This document shows positions 26,455 through 35,292 of a stretch of DNA of 64,000 bases, in pieces (position 1 is the first letter of the stretch; every line of letters begins with the position of its first letter). The DNA comes from Bin87 sp965115825 (lineage in GTDB: Bacteria; Chloroflexota; Dehalococcoidia; Lucifugimonadales; UBA3495), in assembly GCA_965115825.1 (NCBI GenBank), contig OZ220464.1:124001-188000 (forward strand), read 5' to 3'. Made by a program: the position numbers and the translations under genes. The notes beneath the pieces are model-generated. The model was given only the letters and a program-made list of their open reading frames with translations. It had not been told where the DNA came from and did no database searches.

Positions 26455-27864
26455 TCAGAACTCGGCGTTGTGGGGAGTGCGCGGAAAGGCGATGACGTCG
26501 CGGATATTCTGCATCCCGGTAGCGAACTGGACGGTGCGCTCGAAGCCCAAGCCGAAGCCGGCGTGTGGTGTGGTTCCGTAACGACGCAGGTCAAGATACC
26601 ACCAGTAGGGAGCGTCATCCAGGCCGGCCTCCGCCATGCGGGCTTGCAGCGCATCCAGCCGTTCCTCGCGCTGGCTGCCGCCGATGATTTCGCCGATGCG
26701 CGGAACCAGCACGTCCATAGCCCGCACGGTTCGGCCGTCGTCGTTCAGGCGCATATAGAAGGCTTTGATGGCGCTGGGGTAATCGGTGACGATGACGGGA
26801 CGGCCAACCTTGCGCTCGGTCAAATAACGCTCGTGCTCGGACTGTAGGTCGGAACCCCACTGCACGGGAAACTCGAACGACTCGCCGGAAGCCTGCAAGA
26901 CGTTGACGGCTTCAGTGTAGGTCATACGCTCAAAGTCGGAGTTGACAATGGCCTCCAGGGTCGTTATCAGCTCTTTGTCGTAGAAGCGGTTGAAAAAGGC
27001 CATATCGTCGGGGCAGCTTTCCAGAAGGTGGGCGAATATGCTGCGTAGAAAATCCTCGGCCAGCTGCGCCAGGCGGTCAAGGTCGCAGAAAGCGACTTCC
27101 GGCTCCACCATCCAGAACTCGGCCAGATGGCGGGAAGTGTTGGAGTTTTCGGCGCGGAAGGTGGGGCCAAAGGTGTACACGTCGGACATGGCTTGCGCGA
27201 AGATCTCGGCTTCCAGCTGGCCGCTGACGGTGAGGAACGCCGGTCGTCCAAAAAAGTCGGCGCCGTTGTCAACGCGCCCCTCGGCCAATGGCAGGTCGTT
27301 CAGGTCAAGGCTGGTGACGCGGAACATCGCGCCGGCTCCTTCGGCGTCGCTGGCGGTGATGATAGGCGTCTGCACATATAGAAAGCCCCGCTGCTGGAAG
27401 AACTGATGGATGCCGAAGGCCATGGCGTTGCGGACGCGCGCCACGGCGCCAAAGGTGTTGGTGCGGGGACGCAGGTGGCCCAGTTCGCGCAGAAACTCCA
27501 GGGTGTGCCGCTTCTTTTGCAACGGATACTCCTCGGGGTCGGCGCCCCCCAGGAGGGTCAAACTGCCGGCGGCAACTTCGTAGCGTTGGCCGCGCCCCGG
27601 CGATTCGCGCAGCGCGCCGGCGGCGGTCAGGCTGCATCCGGTGGTGAGATGGTCAACCAGAGGGTAGTCGGGGCAGTTGGCGTCAACCACAATTTGCAGG
27701 TCGGCCAGGCTGGAACCGTCGTTGATCTGGACGAAGGCAACGCCGCCGGAAGAGCGAACCGTTTTGACCCAGCCGCTGACGGTTACGGGGTTGGGCGCAT
27801 CGTCAGGAGTTTCGGCGTCAAGCAATTCCTTGATGCGAGTGCGCGGCTGCGCTGGCGCGGGCAT
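26455..27864 (-). CDS. asnS: Asparaginyl-tRNA synthetase
   Basis: 469 residues, the normal length. An N-terminal OB-fold anticodon domain (VTVSGWVKTVRSSGGVAFVQ) precedes the class II catalytic core with TFRAENSNTSRHLAEFWMVE (motif 2 region and the AsnRS signature) and a C-terminal motif 3 HAGFGLGFERTVQFATG. It charges tRNA-Asn in the cytoplasm. GGAGG precedes the ATG. With its own AsnRS, the GatCA genes next door are needed mainly for Gln-tRNA-Gln. Confidence 0.95.
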   Translation of the reverse strand: MPAPAQPRTRIKELLDAETPDDAPNPVTVSGWVKTVRSSGGVAFVQINDGSSLADLQIVVDANCPDYPLVDHLTTGCSLTAAGALRESPGRGQRYEVAAGSLTLLGGADPEEYPLQKKRHTLEFLRELGHLRPRTNTFGAVARVRNAMAFGIHQFFQQRGFLYVQTPIITASDAEGAGAMFRVTSLDLNDLPLAEGRVDNGADFFGRPAFLTVSGQLEAEIFAQAMSDVYTFGPTFRAENSNTSRHLAEFWMVEPEVAFCDLDRLAQLAEDFLRSIFAHLLESCPDDMAFFNRFYDKELITTLEAIVNSDFERMTYTEAVNVLQASGESFEFPVQWGSDLQSEHERYLTERKVGRPVIVTDYPSAIKAFYMRLNDDGRTVRAMDVLVPRIGEIIGGSQREERLDALQARMAEAGLDDAPYWWYLDLRRYGTTPHAGFGLGFERTVQFATGMQNIRDVIAFPRTPHNAEF

Positions 27865-27903
27865 GGCGGGGCCTCCGAAACGGGATTAGTACGTAGGCGT
27901 ATT

Positions 27904-29379
27904 TTAGACGGGCGGACGCCGGCGGCGCCAGTCGGTGGCCTGCTGGTAGGCGTGGGCGATGTTGAGCAGGCGGGCTTCGGCCAGATGCGGGCCAATCAGC
28001 TGGAGGCCGACCGGAAGAGGAGAGACGCCGTCGGGAGGGGTGGCAAAGCCGCAGGGAATAGACATTGCCGGCAGGCCGGCGATATTGACGGGTATGGTGT
28101 AGATGTCCACCAGGTACATACGCACAGGGTCGTCGGTTCGGTCGCCCAGAGGGAAAGCGGTTACCGGGGAAACGGGCGCGACCAGGGCGTCCACCTCGCT
28201 GAACACGCGGGCGAAATCCTGGCGAATCAGGGTGCGCGCCTGCTGAGCTTTGAGATAGTAGGCGTCGTAATAACCGGAGGAGAGGGCGAACGCGCCCAGC
28301 ATAATCCGCCGTTTGACTTCGGGGCCGAACCCGTATTGACGGGTGCGCTCCATAGCGTCCCACATATCGCCGTCGCCAGGGTGGGAGTAGCCGTACTTCA
28401 CGCCATCATAACGGGCCAGGTTGGCGGAGCACTCGGAGGGGGCGATGATGTAATAGCAGGCCAGGGCGTGTTCGGAGGCGGGCAGCGATACCTCGCTGAC
28501 CTCTGCGCCCAGAGCGGCCAGTTGGTCGATGGCAGCGGTTACGGCAGCGCGCACTCCGTCGTCCATCCCAGCGGCAAAATACTCGACAGGCACGCCGAGG
28601 CGGAGGCCGGATATATCCCCGGTAAGGGCGGCGGAGTAGTCGGGCGTCGCATCGGGTAGCGAGGTGGCGTCGCGGCGGTCGTGCCCGGCGATGGCTTGCA
28701 GGATGAGGGCGCAATCGCTGGCGTCGCGGGCAATGGGGCCAATCTGGTCCAAAGATGAGGCGTAGGCGACGAGACCGTAGCGGCTGACCCGTCCGTAGGT
28801 GGGCTTGAGTCCGGTTACGCCGCAAAAGGATGCCGGCTGTCGGATGCTCCCGCCGGTGTCGGTGCCCAGCGCGTAAGGAGCCATGCCGGCCGCCACCGCC
28901 GCCGCCGAACCGCCGCTGCTGCCGCCGGGAACTCGAGTGGTATCCCAGGGGTTGCGGGTGGGAAAGAAGGCCGAATTCTCGGTGGACGACCCCATGCCGA
29001 ACTCATCCATGTTGCCTTTGCCCAGCAGCACGGCGTCCTGCTGGCGCAGACGGGCGACGGCGGTGGCATCGTACACCGGCACATACTCGGCCAGCATCCG
29101 GGAGGCGCAGGTAGTGGGGACGCCGTTGGTGCAGAGCAGGTCTTTCAGCTGCATGGGGATGCCGGTAAGGGGGACGGCATCCCCAGATGCAATCCGTCGG
29201 TCGGCGACGACAGCCTGCCGGCGCGCAATGTCGGCGGTGACGGTTATGTAGGCGGACAGCAGGCCGTCCACTTCGGCGATGCGCTCCAGGCAGGCGTCGG
29301 TTAGTTCAACGCTGCTGATTTCGCGGTGGGCGAGGAGCTGAGAAGCCTGCGTTACGGACAGCTGCCAAAGATCGGACAT
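27904..29379 (-). CDS. gatA: Glutamyl/aspartyl-tRNA amidotransferase subunit A
   Basis: 491 residues from the ATG at 29379. The amidase signature is complete: Lys in PMQLKDLLC, then PGGSSGGSAAAVA, and the cis-Ser/Ser nucleophile in GTDTGGSIRQPAS. It releases ammonia from glutamine for GatB, converting Glu-tRNA-Gln to Gln-tRNA-Gln. gatC lies seven bases upstream. gatB is not in the window. A longer frame from 29688 only runs over gatC in another frame and is not real. Confidence 0.95.
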   Translation of the reverse strand: MSDLWQLSVTQASQLLAHREISSVELTDACLERIAEVDGLLSAYITVTADIARRQAVVADRRIASGDAVPLTGIPMQLKDLLCTNGVPTTCASRMLAEYVPVYDATAVARLRQQDAVLLGKGNMDEFGMGSSTENSAFFPTRNPWDTTRVPGGSSGGSAAAVAAGMAPYALGTDTGGSIRQPASFCGVTGLKPTYGRVSRYGLVAYASSLDQIGPIARDASDCALILQAIAGHDRRDATSLPDATPDYSAALTGDISGLRLGVPVEYFAAGMDDGVRAAVTAAIDQLAALGAEVSEVSLPASEHALACYYIIAPSECSANLARYDGVKYGYSHPGDGDMWDAMERTRQYGFGPEVKRRIMLGAFALSSGYYDAYYLKAQQARTLIRQDFARVFSEVDALVAPVSPVTAFPLGDRTDDPVRMYLVDIYTIPVNIAGLPAMSIPCGFATPPDGVSPLPVGLQLIGPHLAEARLLNIAHAYQQATDWRRRRPPV

Positions 29380-29386
29380 CGGGGAT

Positions 29387-29677
29387 TTACTCATCCAGGA
29401 CGACGCGGACTTGGAAGAAGTCGCCGCGTCGGTTCGGGGCGTTGCGCAGAGTGTCGTCGGCGGGCAGGCTGGCGGCGGGTTCGTCATCCCGGAGCACGTT
29501 ATCCAGACCGGCGACGTGGGCGGTGGGCGCCACGCCGGCGGTGTCGAGGGCCTGCAACGCCTCAAACTGCTCCAGGATGTCGGACAGCTGGCGGGCAAAA
29601 GCCTCGGTTTCCGCATCGGTGAGACGGATGCGGGCCAAGGCGGCGATGTGTTCCACTTGCGCGCGGTCGATTGGCAT
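29387..29677 (-). CDS. gatC: Amidotransferase subunit C
   Basis: 96 residues beginning MPIDRAQVEHIAALARIRLT, the standard GatC N-terminus, with the ILEQFEALQALDTAGVAPT core and the LRDDEP segment. It stabilises the GatCAB complex. GAGGG precedes the ATG. It is directly upstream of gatA. Confidence 0.93.
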   Translation of the reverse strand: MPIDRAQVEHIAALARIRLTDAETEAFARQLSDILEQFEALQALDTAGVAPTAHVAGLDNVLRDDEPAASLPADDTLRNAPNRRGDFFQVRVVLDE

Positions 29678-29701
29678 GGTTGGGGCAACCCTCGGGAAAG
29701 G

Positions 29702-30550
29702 CTAACTCATTTCGGAGCCGCCGGAAACGCTGATGCTGAGGCCGGTCATATAGTCGGATTCGGCGGAGGACAGGAAGGCGGCCATGCGGGCGATGTCGTC
29801 GCCCTGAGCGATGCGCCCCAGGGGTACGCGCATTTCCCGCTCCCGAACCATCAGGGCCCGGTGTTCCTCTCCGGAGGCGCCTTCGGGAGCCAAAGCGGCG
29901 GCGATGAAATCTACCCGCTCGGTGTCCACCAAGCCGGGACAGATGGCGTTGACGTTGACGTGGTAGGGCGCCATTTCGTGGGCCAGCGACTGGGTAAAGC
30001 CGATGACGGCGAACTTGCTGGCGCAGTAGGCGCCATAACGGGCGATGCCGCGCTTGCCGGCGCCGGAGGATATGTTGATGATTTTGCCGGGGCCGCCTCG
30101 GTCAATCATGTGGCGGCAGACGGCCCGGCTGGCCAGGTAGGTGCCGCGGACGTTGACGCGCATCACATCGTCAAAGGCATCCTCTTCCAGCTCGACAATC
30201 AGGACGCGGTCGCGGCCGGGACGGGAGCCGGCGTTGTTGACCAGTATGTCGATTTGGCCGAACTCGTTGAGCGTGTCCGATACCATGGCGTCGACTTGGG
30301 CGCTGTCGGCAACGTCGTAGTAGAGGCCGAGGCTGCGCCGGCCCATAGCCTCAATCTCTTTGACGACGCTGGGGAGGCCTTGCCAGCCGTCCAGACGGTC
30401 TTCGGTGCGGATGGCGTCGAGGGAGGCTTCTATGTCGGTAACCGCCACGTCGGCGCCTTCAGAGGCCAGGCGGGTTGCGATGGCGCGCCCGATGCCGCGG
30501 CGTCCGCCGGCGCCGGTGACGAGGGCGGTTTTGCCGTTGAGGTTGTACAT
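29702..30550 (-). CDS. Short-chain dehydrogenase/reductase
   Basis: From the ATG at 30550, preceded by AGGAGAA nine bases upstream, the protein has 282 residues. It has the cofactor motif TALVTGAGGRRGIGRA, NNAG, Ser in ISSGAGK, and the catalytic YGAYCASK pair, all features of a classical SDR; VTDIEAS after strand 2 suggests NAD rather than NADP. An ATG ten codons upstream is possible but lacks a ribosome site. The substrate is unknown. Its 5' end forms one boundary of the tandem duplication at 30538-31949. Confidence 0.9.
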   Translation of the reverse strand: MYNLNGKTALVTGAGGRRGIGRAIATRLASEGADVAVTDIEASLDAIRTEDRLDGWQGLPSVVKEIEAMGRRSLGLYYDVADSAQVDAMVSDTLNEFGQIDILVNNAGSRPGRDRVLIVELEEDAFDDVMRVNVRGTYLASRAVCRHMIDRGGPGKIINISSGAGKRGIARYGAYCASKFAVIGFTQSLAHEMAPYHVNVNAICPGLVDTERVDFIAAALAPEGASGEEHRALMVREREMRVPLGRIAQGDDIARMAAFLSSAESDYMTGLSISVSGGSEMS

Positions 30551-30688
30551 TGGAATGTTCTCCTGTGGTTGGTCAGTCATTGGAATTAATTTACAGGATA
30601 GGCAGGGCTTTGTGGATTGGGAACGGTTAATTCAGCGGAGGCAGAGGAGGTTGCTGCGCGCGCGGTTCCGGCATCGACGTGAAGGCTG

Positions 30689-31123
30689 CTACTCCGGTGC
30701 GTTGCGTCCTATCTTACGAATAAGGATAACCATAACGACAAAGGTGGCGATGACGATAGCGAGGAGGATTGCCAAGGCGACCACACCCAAGGCGATGTCA
30801 ATGGGATCTGAGAAGCGCAAGCCGATGCGCTCTGCCAGGAGGGAGATGAGCATGATGAGCCCGAAGAACCCAGCGAACACAAGACCGCCGCCGACGGTCG
30901 TGGCCATCCCGATTACTGCGCTCATTCCGTAGCTAGCGTTGCGGATGAAGATGGCGGCGATAATTCCTGAGACCGCGCCAAAAGCGAGGTAGAGTATGAT
31001 CCCGGCGATGATGAAGGGAGTTGGGTCAATTTCTTCACCGGGAAATACTTGGCCAGATTGACTTGCCGTTACCGAAAGCAGAATCGCGAAGGGTAAGGGT
31101 AAGATAGCCGCAGCGACTGGCAC
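30689..31123 (-). CDS. Four-helix membrane protein, duplicate A
   Basis: 144 residues with about four hydrophobic helices (residues about 5-22, 38-60, 70-98, 108-134). A GTG start has GGAG about ten bases upstream. It is the younger or older half of a tandem pair with 31388-31837; the two proteins differ mainly in the first loop (FPGEEIDPTPFI here) and in the loop before the last helix (SDPIDIALGVVALA). No family is recognised. Both lie where a Zn/Mn permease would be expected after the ATPase gene, but their size and topology do not fit an ABC-3 permease. Confidence 0.7.
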   Translation of the reverse strand: MPVAAAILPLPFAILLSVTASQSGQVFPGEEIDPTPFIIAGIILYLAFGAVSGIIAAIFIRNASYGMSAVIGMATTVGGGLVFAGFFGLIMLISLLAERIGLRFSDPIDIALGVVALAILLAIVIATFVVMVILIRKIGRNAPE

Positions 31124-31387
31124 AGTCTCTACTCCTCAAACCACTCCGGGCCGAGTTTTAGCGGCGGCCGGGCCAGGTTGGTTTGTGGTCGTGGTGGCGC
31201 AGGGCGTAGGCGCTGCCGGCGGCGCGCACCACCAGTGAGGTCGTACATTGGAATGTTCTCCTGTGGTTGGTCAGTTGTTGGAATTAATTTACAGGATAGG
31301 CAGGGCTTTGTGGATTGGGAACGGTTAATTCAGCGGAGGCAGCGGAGGTTGCTGCGCGCGCGGTTCCGGCATAGATGTGAACGGCTG

Positions 31388-31837
31388 CTACTCCGGCGCG
31401 TTGCGTCCTATTCTACGAATAAGGATAACCATAACGACAAAGGTGGCGATGATAATAGCGAGGAGGATTGCGTAAAAGACCACAACGAAGGCAACTTCAA
31501 TGGGTTCACTGACTGAGATGCGCAAGCCGATGCGCTCTGCCAGGAGGGAGATGAGCATCATGAGCCCGAAGAACCCAGCGAACACAAGACCGCCGCCGAC
31601 AGTCGTGCCCATCCCGATTACTGCGCTCATTCCGAATCTAGCGTTGCGGATGAAGGCAGCGGCGATAAGTCCCGAGATAGCGCCAAAGTTGAGATAGAGC
31701 ATTATCCCAATCATTATTACCCCGATGGTGACGAGGGGACCCGGGTCAATTTCTCCGGGAGCTTGGCCGGATTGAGTTGCCGTTACCGAAAGCAGAACCG
31801 CGAAGGGTAAGGGCAAGATAGCCGCAGCGACTGGCAC
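31388..31837 (-). CDS. Four-helix membrane protein, duplicate B
   Basis: 149 residues, paralogue of 30689-31123. It has short insertions in the first and last loops (APGEIDPGPLVTIGVIM and SVSEPIEVAFVVVFYA) but keeps the central segment GMSAVIGM-TTVGGGLVF almost unchanged. It also keeps the same GTG start and GGAG site. The pattern of differences (loops changed, central helices kept) suggests that both copies are still under selection. Confidence 0.7.
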   Translation of the reverse strand: MPVAAAILPLPFAVLLSVTATQSGQAPGEIDPGPLVTIGVIMIGIMLYLNFGAISGLIAAAFIRNARFGMSAVIGMGTTVGGGLVFAGFFGLMMLISLLAERIGLRISVSEPIEVAFVVVFYAILLAIIIATFVVMVILIRRIGRNAPE

Positions 31838-31871
31838 AGTCTCTACTCCTCAAACCACTCCGGGCCGGGTT

Positions 31872-32726
31872 TTAGCGGCGGCCGGGCCAGGTTGGTTTGT
31901 GGTCGTGGTGGCGCAGGGCGTAGGCGCTGCCGGCGGCGCGCACCACCAGCTGATGGCCGAATACGTCGGAGAGTACGGATTCGAGCAAGACTTCTTCCGG
32001 GGGGCCGTAAGCGATGAGGCGTTGATTAATCAGGGCGACGTCGCTGGCGCGGGCCGACACGCAGGTGAGGTCGTGAGTGCTCATCATAACGGTGGCGCCC
32101 TGCTCCCGAAGGTTGTCAATCAGGTCGAGGAAGTTGTGTTGAGCGGTGGGGTCGAGGCCGTTCATGGGCTCGTCCAGCAGCAGCACGGAGGGCTGGGAAG
32201 CGATGGCGCGGGCCAACAGGGCGCGGCGACGCTGGCCTCCCGACAGCTCGCCGATGTTGCGGCGGCGCAGATTGTCCAGGTTGACGGTGGCCAAGGCGGC
32301 GGCGGCGGCTTCACGGTTGGCGCGGCTGTGGGCGCGAAAGAGGCCGCGCGAGGGGGTTAGGCCCATCATTGCCACGTCCCAGACGGTTACGGGGAAATTC
32401 CAATCGACCTGCTCCAGCTGGGGAACGAAGCCGATTTGCTTGCGCATTTCGGAGCTGGGGCGGCCATGGACGTCGACTTCTCCCCGGTCGGGCTTTGTCA
32501 GGCCAACGACGGCTTTCAGCAGGGTGGATTTACCGCCTCCGTTGGGGCCGACGACGGCGGAGAGGCTGCCGCTGTCAACGGAGAAGGAAACGTCGCGCAG
32601 GGCGTAAATTGGGCCGTAGGTGACGGTTACGTTGGCGAAGGAAACGGCTTGAGGAACGTTGCCGTTGTGGGTGTGAGTTTGGCCGGCCCGCGAATGGGTG
32701 TGGCTGTGAGCGGCGGATGAAAGCAT
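31872..32726 (-). CDS. Zn/Mn-type ABC transporter ATPase
   Basis: From the ATG at 32726 the protein has 284 residues. The N-terminus is His-rich (HSHTHS and HTHNG), which suggests metal binding. Walker A is GPNGGGKSTLLKA, the signature is LSGGQRRRALLARA, Walker B is VLLLDEPMNGLD, and the H-loop is STHD. The sequence resembles ZnuC/MntB-type importers. No ABC-3 permease or metal-binding lipoprotein is nearby, so it is an orphan ATPase. Its 3' end was copied in the tandem duplication. Confidence 0.85.
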   Translation of the reverse strand: MLSSAAHSHTHSRAGQTHTHNGNVPQAVSFANVTVTYGPIYALRDVSFSVDSGSLSAVVGPNGGGKSTLLKAVVGLTKPDRGEVDVHGRPSSEMRKQIGFVPQLEQVDWNFPVTVWDVAMMGLTPSRGLFRAHSRANREAAAAALATVNLDNLRRRNIGELSGGQRRRALLARAIASQPSVLLLDEPMNGLDPTAQHNFLDLIDNLREQGATVMMSTHDLTCVSARASDVALINQRLIAYGPPEEVLLESVLSDVFGHQLVVRAAGSAYALRHHDHKPTWPGRR

Positions 32727-32730
32727 GACG

Positions 32731-33648
32731 CTATTCTCGGAACCAGTTATCGCCGGCGGGAGGCCAGGGATTTTCGGCGTCGAGCACTTGGGAAAGCTGG
32801 GTGAAAGCCCCCTTGAAGGTGGCGGGATGCAGCCAGATGCTGTTGAAGCCCAGGTTAGCGTAGTTATCGGTGCGGCGGGATGTGGTAAAGCGAATGTCGT
32901 CCAGGGTTTGCAGGTAGGCGTCCGCGGCCAGGGAGTCGGCGATTTGGTAGATGGTGAGATAGATGCCCTCGCCGTAGCGGGCCAAGAAGCGGCCGGAGGG
33001 CGAGTCGGCGGCGGTAGGCTGGGCCAGCTCGATGAAGGTATTGCGGTCGGCAAGCGGCAGAACTGCGATTTCCAGGTCGGTGAAGCTGATTTGGAAACGC
33101 TGGGAAGGGCGCAGCCCGAACAGCGCGCCCCAATGGGCGATGGCGGCGTCGAGGTCGTTAACGATGATGGCGACCTGGCGCAGCTGTACCGTGTTGGGCT
33201 GATGCCGGGATGCTGGCGAGTCGGGGCCGGCTGCCGGCCAGGGGTTGGCAGGGTCGGTCACCTCCACGATTTCCAGGAAGGCGCCGTTGCAGGAGGAGGG
33301 ATGCAGAAAGGCGGAGCGGGAGCCGGGATGCTCGGTTTCGCCGGTGATGCGGACGCCCAAATCCCGCAGATGGGGGATGAGCCGGTTGTATTCGGTGGTT
33401 TCGAAGATGATGAGATAGGGGGCTTCGCCGCGACGCTGCAAGAAGCGGGCGCCGGCGGAATCGGGCCCGGCGGGGGCCAGCAGCTCAATAAAGGTTCCGT
33501 TGCCGGCCGGCAGAACGGCGTTATCCAGGCCGAACTGGGGCAGCGAGCCGGCGCGAGCCGGGGCCATGCCGAGGACGCGGCCATACAGGTCGACGGCCTC
33601 GGGCAGGTCTTGCACCATCATGGCGACTTGGCGGAGTTTATGCAGCAT
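32731..33648 (-). CDS. Two-domain VOC (glyoxalase-fold) protein
   Basis: 305 residues from the ATG at 33648, which overlaps the upstream MaoC gene by 11 bases. Two vicinal-oxygen-chelate domains are visible: RQVAMMVQDLPEAVDLYGRV... (residues 3-130) and RQVAIIVNDLDAAIAHWGAL... (about 155-295). The first resembles methylmalonyl-CoA epimerase with FIELLAP and FLEIVE metal Glu positions. With two MaoC-like genes upstream it may act on CoA thioesters; the reaction is unknown. Confidence 0.82.
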   Translation of the reverse strand: MLHKLRQVAMMVQDLPEAVDLYGRVLGMAPARAGSLPQFGLDNAVLPAGNGTFIELLAPAGPDSAGARFLQRRGEAPYLIIFETTEYNRLIPHLRDLGVRITGETEHPGSRSAFLHPSSCNGAFLEIVEVTDPANPWPAAGPDSPASRHQPNTVQLRQVAIIVNDLDAAIAHWGALFGLRPSQRFQISFTDLEIAVLPLADRNTFIELAQPTAADSPSGRFLARYGEGIYLTIYQIADSLAADAYLQTLDDIRFTTSRRTDNYANLGFNSIWLHPATFKGAFTQLSQVLDAENPWPPAGDNWFRE

Positions 33649-34084
33649 CGCGGGAGGGGAGGTTGAGGAGCGCAGTGCCGATGACATAAGGGCGGTCGGG
33701 GACGGGGCCGGTCACGGTGATGTCGCACTGGACGCGGTTGCCGTCGGCGTCCTGGTCGGTGTCGCTAATCTGGATGCCGACGTGGAGCGGCTGATTGTGA
33801 GGCACGGAGCTGCGGAAGACCAGGTCCAAGTCGGCGACGGTTCCGGGGCCGGCCCAATCGGTAAGGACGCGGGAGACCAGGGCCATGGACATAATGCCGG
33901 GGACGATGGGCTCGCTGAGGCCGACGCGCTCGGCTTCGGCCTGGTCGGTGAAGCGGTTGGGCGCGGGATTGCCCCAAAGGGAGCAGAAAGCAATGACCTG
34001 CTCGTCGGAAAGGGACAGGATGGCGGGGCCGATTTCGTCCCCCAGGTCGACGTCTTCGAAGTAGAGTTTGGCGGGTTGGGTCAT
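33638..34084 (-). CDS. MaoC-like hot-dog dehydratase
   Basis: 148 residues, beginning MTQPAKLYFEDVDLGDEIGP with FCSLWGNPAPNRFTD and IVPGIMSMAL, the MaoC/(R)-enoyl-CoA hydratase hot-dog fold. The usual catalytic Asp-x(4)-His (D...N-x-H-x-D) is degenerate: the place of the usual H-x-D is taken by Asn/Arg. It pairs with the adjacent FAS1-like dehydratase, as half-subunits of a heteromeric hydratase often do. Confidence 0.78.
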   Translation of the reverse strand: MTQPAKLYFEDVDLGDEIGPAILSLSDEQVIAFCSLWGNPAPNRFTDQAEAERVGLSEPIVPGIMSMALVSRVLTDWAGPGTVADLDLVFRSSVPHNQPLHVGIQISDTDQDADGNRVQCDITVTGPVPDRPYVIGTALLNLPSRDAA

Positions 34085-34091
34085 GGCGAAA

Positions 34092-34544
34092 TCACTCCCG
34101 GACTACTTGGGAACGCTGTACGTCGGCGACGACTACGCCGCGCTGATTGCGGAAGGTGGTTTCCCATACGACGTGAACCGAGGTTCCGGAGCGGCCGGTT
34201 TTGGCGTACACGTCTTTGAGGTGGGAGGATGCGTTGAGGGTATCGCCGGCGACGATGGCGGCGCGGGGTTCTACGCGCTGGCCGCCGTGGAACTGGAGGC
34301 TGCCAAATTGCAGGTTGATGTCGGGCAGCTCGCCCCGTTCAAAGAGGGCGCAGAGGATAGGAGGCGCGACCTGGTCGGAATAGCCGGCGGCGCGGGCGGC
34401 GTCGGGGTTGGTGAAGATGGGGTTGTCCTCTCCGACGCTGTGGGCGTAGGCGCTGATAATTTCGTTGGTGACGTGAAACGGGCCGGAATGGTGTTCAACG
34501 CCGTAGAGGGAGTGGTCGTATTGGTATTCAATTTCGGTGGGCAT
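34092..34544 (-). CDS. MaoC/FAS1-like dehydratase partner
   Basis: 150 residues from the ATG at 34544. The segment FHVTNEIISAYAHSVGEDNPIF followed by APPILCALFERGELPDI is the N-terminal hot-dog half (FAS1-like dehydratase domain) seen in two-gene (R)-hydratases. It ends seven bases before the partner gene starts, so the two are one unit. The CoA substrate is unknown. Confidence 0.78.
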   Translation of the reverse strand: MPTEIEYQYDHSLYGVEHHSGPFHVTNEIISAYAHSVGEDNPIFTNPDAARAAGYSDQVAPPILCALFERGELPDINLQFGSLQFHGGQRVEPRAAIVAGDTLNASSHLKDVYAKTGRSGTSVHVVWETTFRNQRGVVVADVQRSQVVRE

Positions 34545-34557
34545 GGTTGGGCTCCGG

Positions 34558-35238
34558 TCAGTCGGCGGCAACGGCGGCGGTTGCATCCTGGGCGGTTTCG
34601 GCGATGTAGATGGGGCGGAATTGGCCGGAGAGGAGGGCCTCTACCAGCTGGGGTTCGGTTTGGATGTCGGCGCTGAATTCGGTAACGGCACGGCCGATGT
34701 GGCTGGCCAGGTGGGCGTCGCTGCCGGCGGTGCCGAGGAGGCGGGCGCTCCGGCAGAGGGCCTCGGCGCGCTCGTTTTCTTCGGGTTTGCTGCCGGCGTT
34801 GATGATTTCAACGATGGATACCTCGTTGAACTCTTCGCCCTGCTCAATGTACTCCACCAGGCCGATGCCGAAGCGGCCGGGATGGGCGGGAACGACGAAG
34901 GCGCCATGGTGTCGGGCGGCCTTGATCAGCTCGTGGCCGTCCATTTTGACGTCGCCGAAGTCGATGTCTTTGGCGAGGCCGGGGGTGATGTTATAGACGA
35001 GCATATGGCCGAAGCGGGTATCAAGCTCGGCGCCCTTGAGGACGATGACGCCGTACTCGGCGGCGAGCTGGGAGTAGTCGACGTTGAAGTCAAACATGCG
35101 GTGCTCGGTGAGGACGATGCCGTCGATGCGGAAGCCGCGCTTGCGGAGGACGTTGACCCATTTGAGGTATTGCGGGACGGTGGCGCGGGAGTCGTCGGAT
35201 GCGACGGAGTGGCAGTGCAGGTCGAGGTAGGTGGTCAA
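34558..35238 (-). CDS. PHP-domain metal-dependent phosphoesterase
   Basis: 226 residues starting at TTG with GGAGG about ten bases upstream. The PHP motifs are intact: DLHCHSVASDD (metal His pair), LTEHRMF, VVPAHPGRFG and GTAGSDAHL. The fold is that of the TrpH/YciV type that hydrolyses nucleotide or phosphoester bonds with a trinuclear metal site. It leads the minus-strand run that continues into the MaoC and VOC genes, without clear functional linkage. Confidence 0.85.
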   Translation of the reverse strand: MTTYLDLHCHSVASDDSRATVPQYLKWVNVLRKRGFRIDGIVLTEHRMFDFNVDYSQLAAEYGVIVLKGAELDTRFGHMLVYNITPGLAKDIDFGDVKMDGHELIKAARHHGAFVVPAHPGRFGIGLVEYIEQGEEFNEVSIVEIINAGSKPEENERAEALCRSARLLGTAGSDAHLASHIGRAVTEFSADIQTEPQLVEALLSGQFRPIYIAETAQDATAAVAAD

Positions 35239-35292
35239 GGGACGGCCTCCGGGGAGCGGGATCGCGGCTGATTATAGGTTGGGATTGGTATG

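Larger units (their letters stand above)
30538..31949. repeat. 0.7-kb tandem duplication
   Basis: Bases 30538-31235 (698 bp) are repeated, with scattered differences, as 31236-31949 (714 bp). Each copy runs from the start region of the SDR gene, through one small membrane-protein gene, to the 3' end of the ABC ATPase gene. The junction at 31235/31236 joins CACCACCAG of the ATPase end to TGAGGT of the SDR start. So a truncated ATPase 3' end and a truncated SDR 5' end sit between the two membrane genes. Confidence 0.9.

Noticed and set aside
27904..29688. 594-residue version of gatA
   Set aside because: The extra N-terminus is gatC DNA in the wrong frame; the true GatA start MSDLWQLSV is at 29379, directly after gatC.
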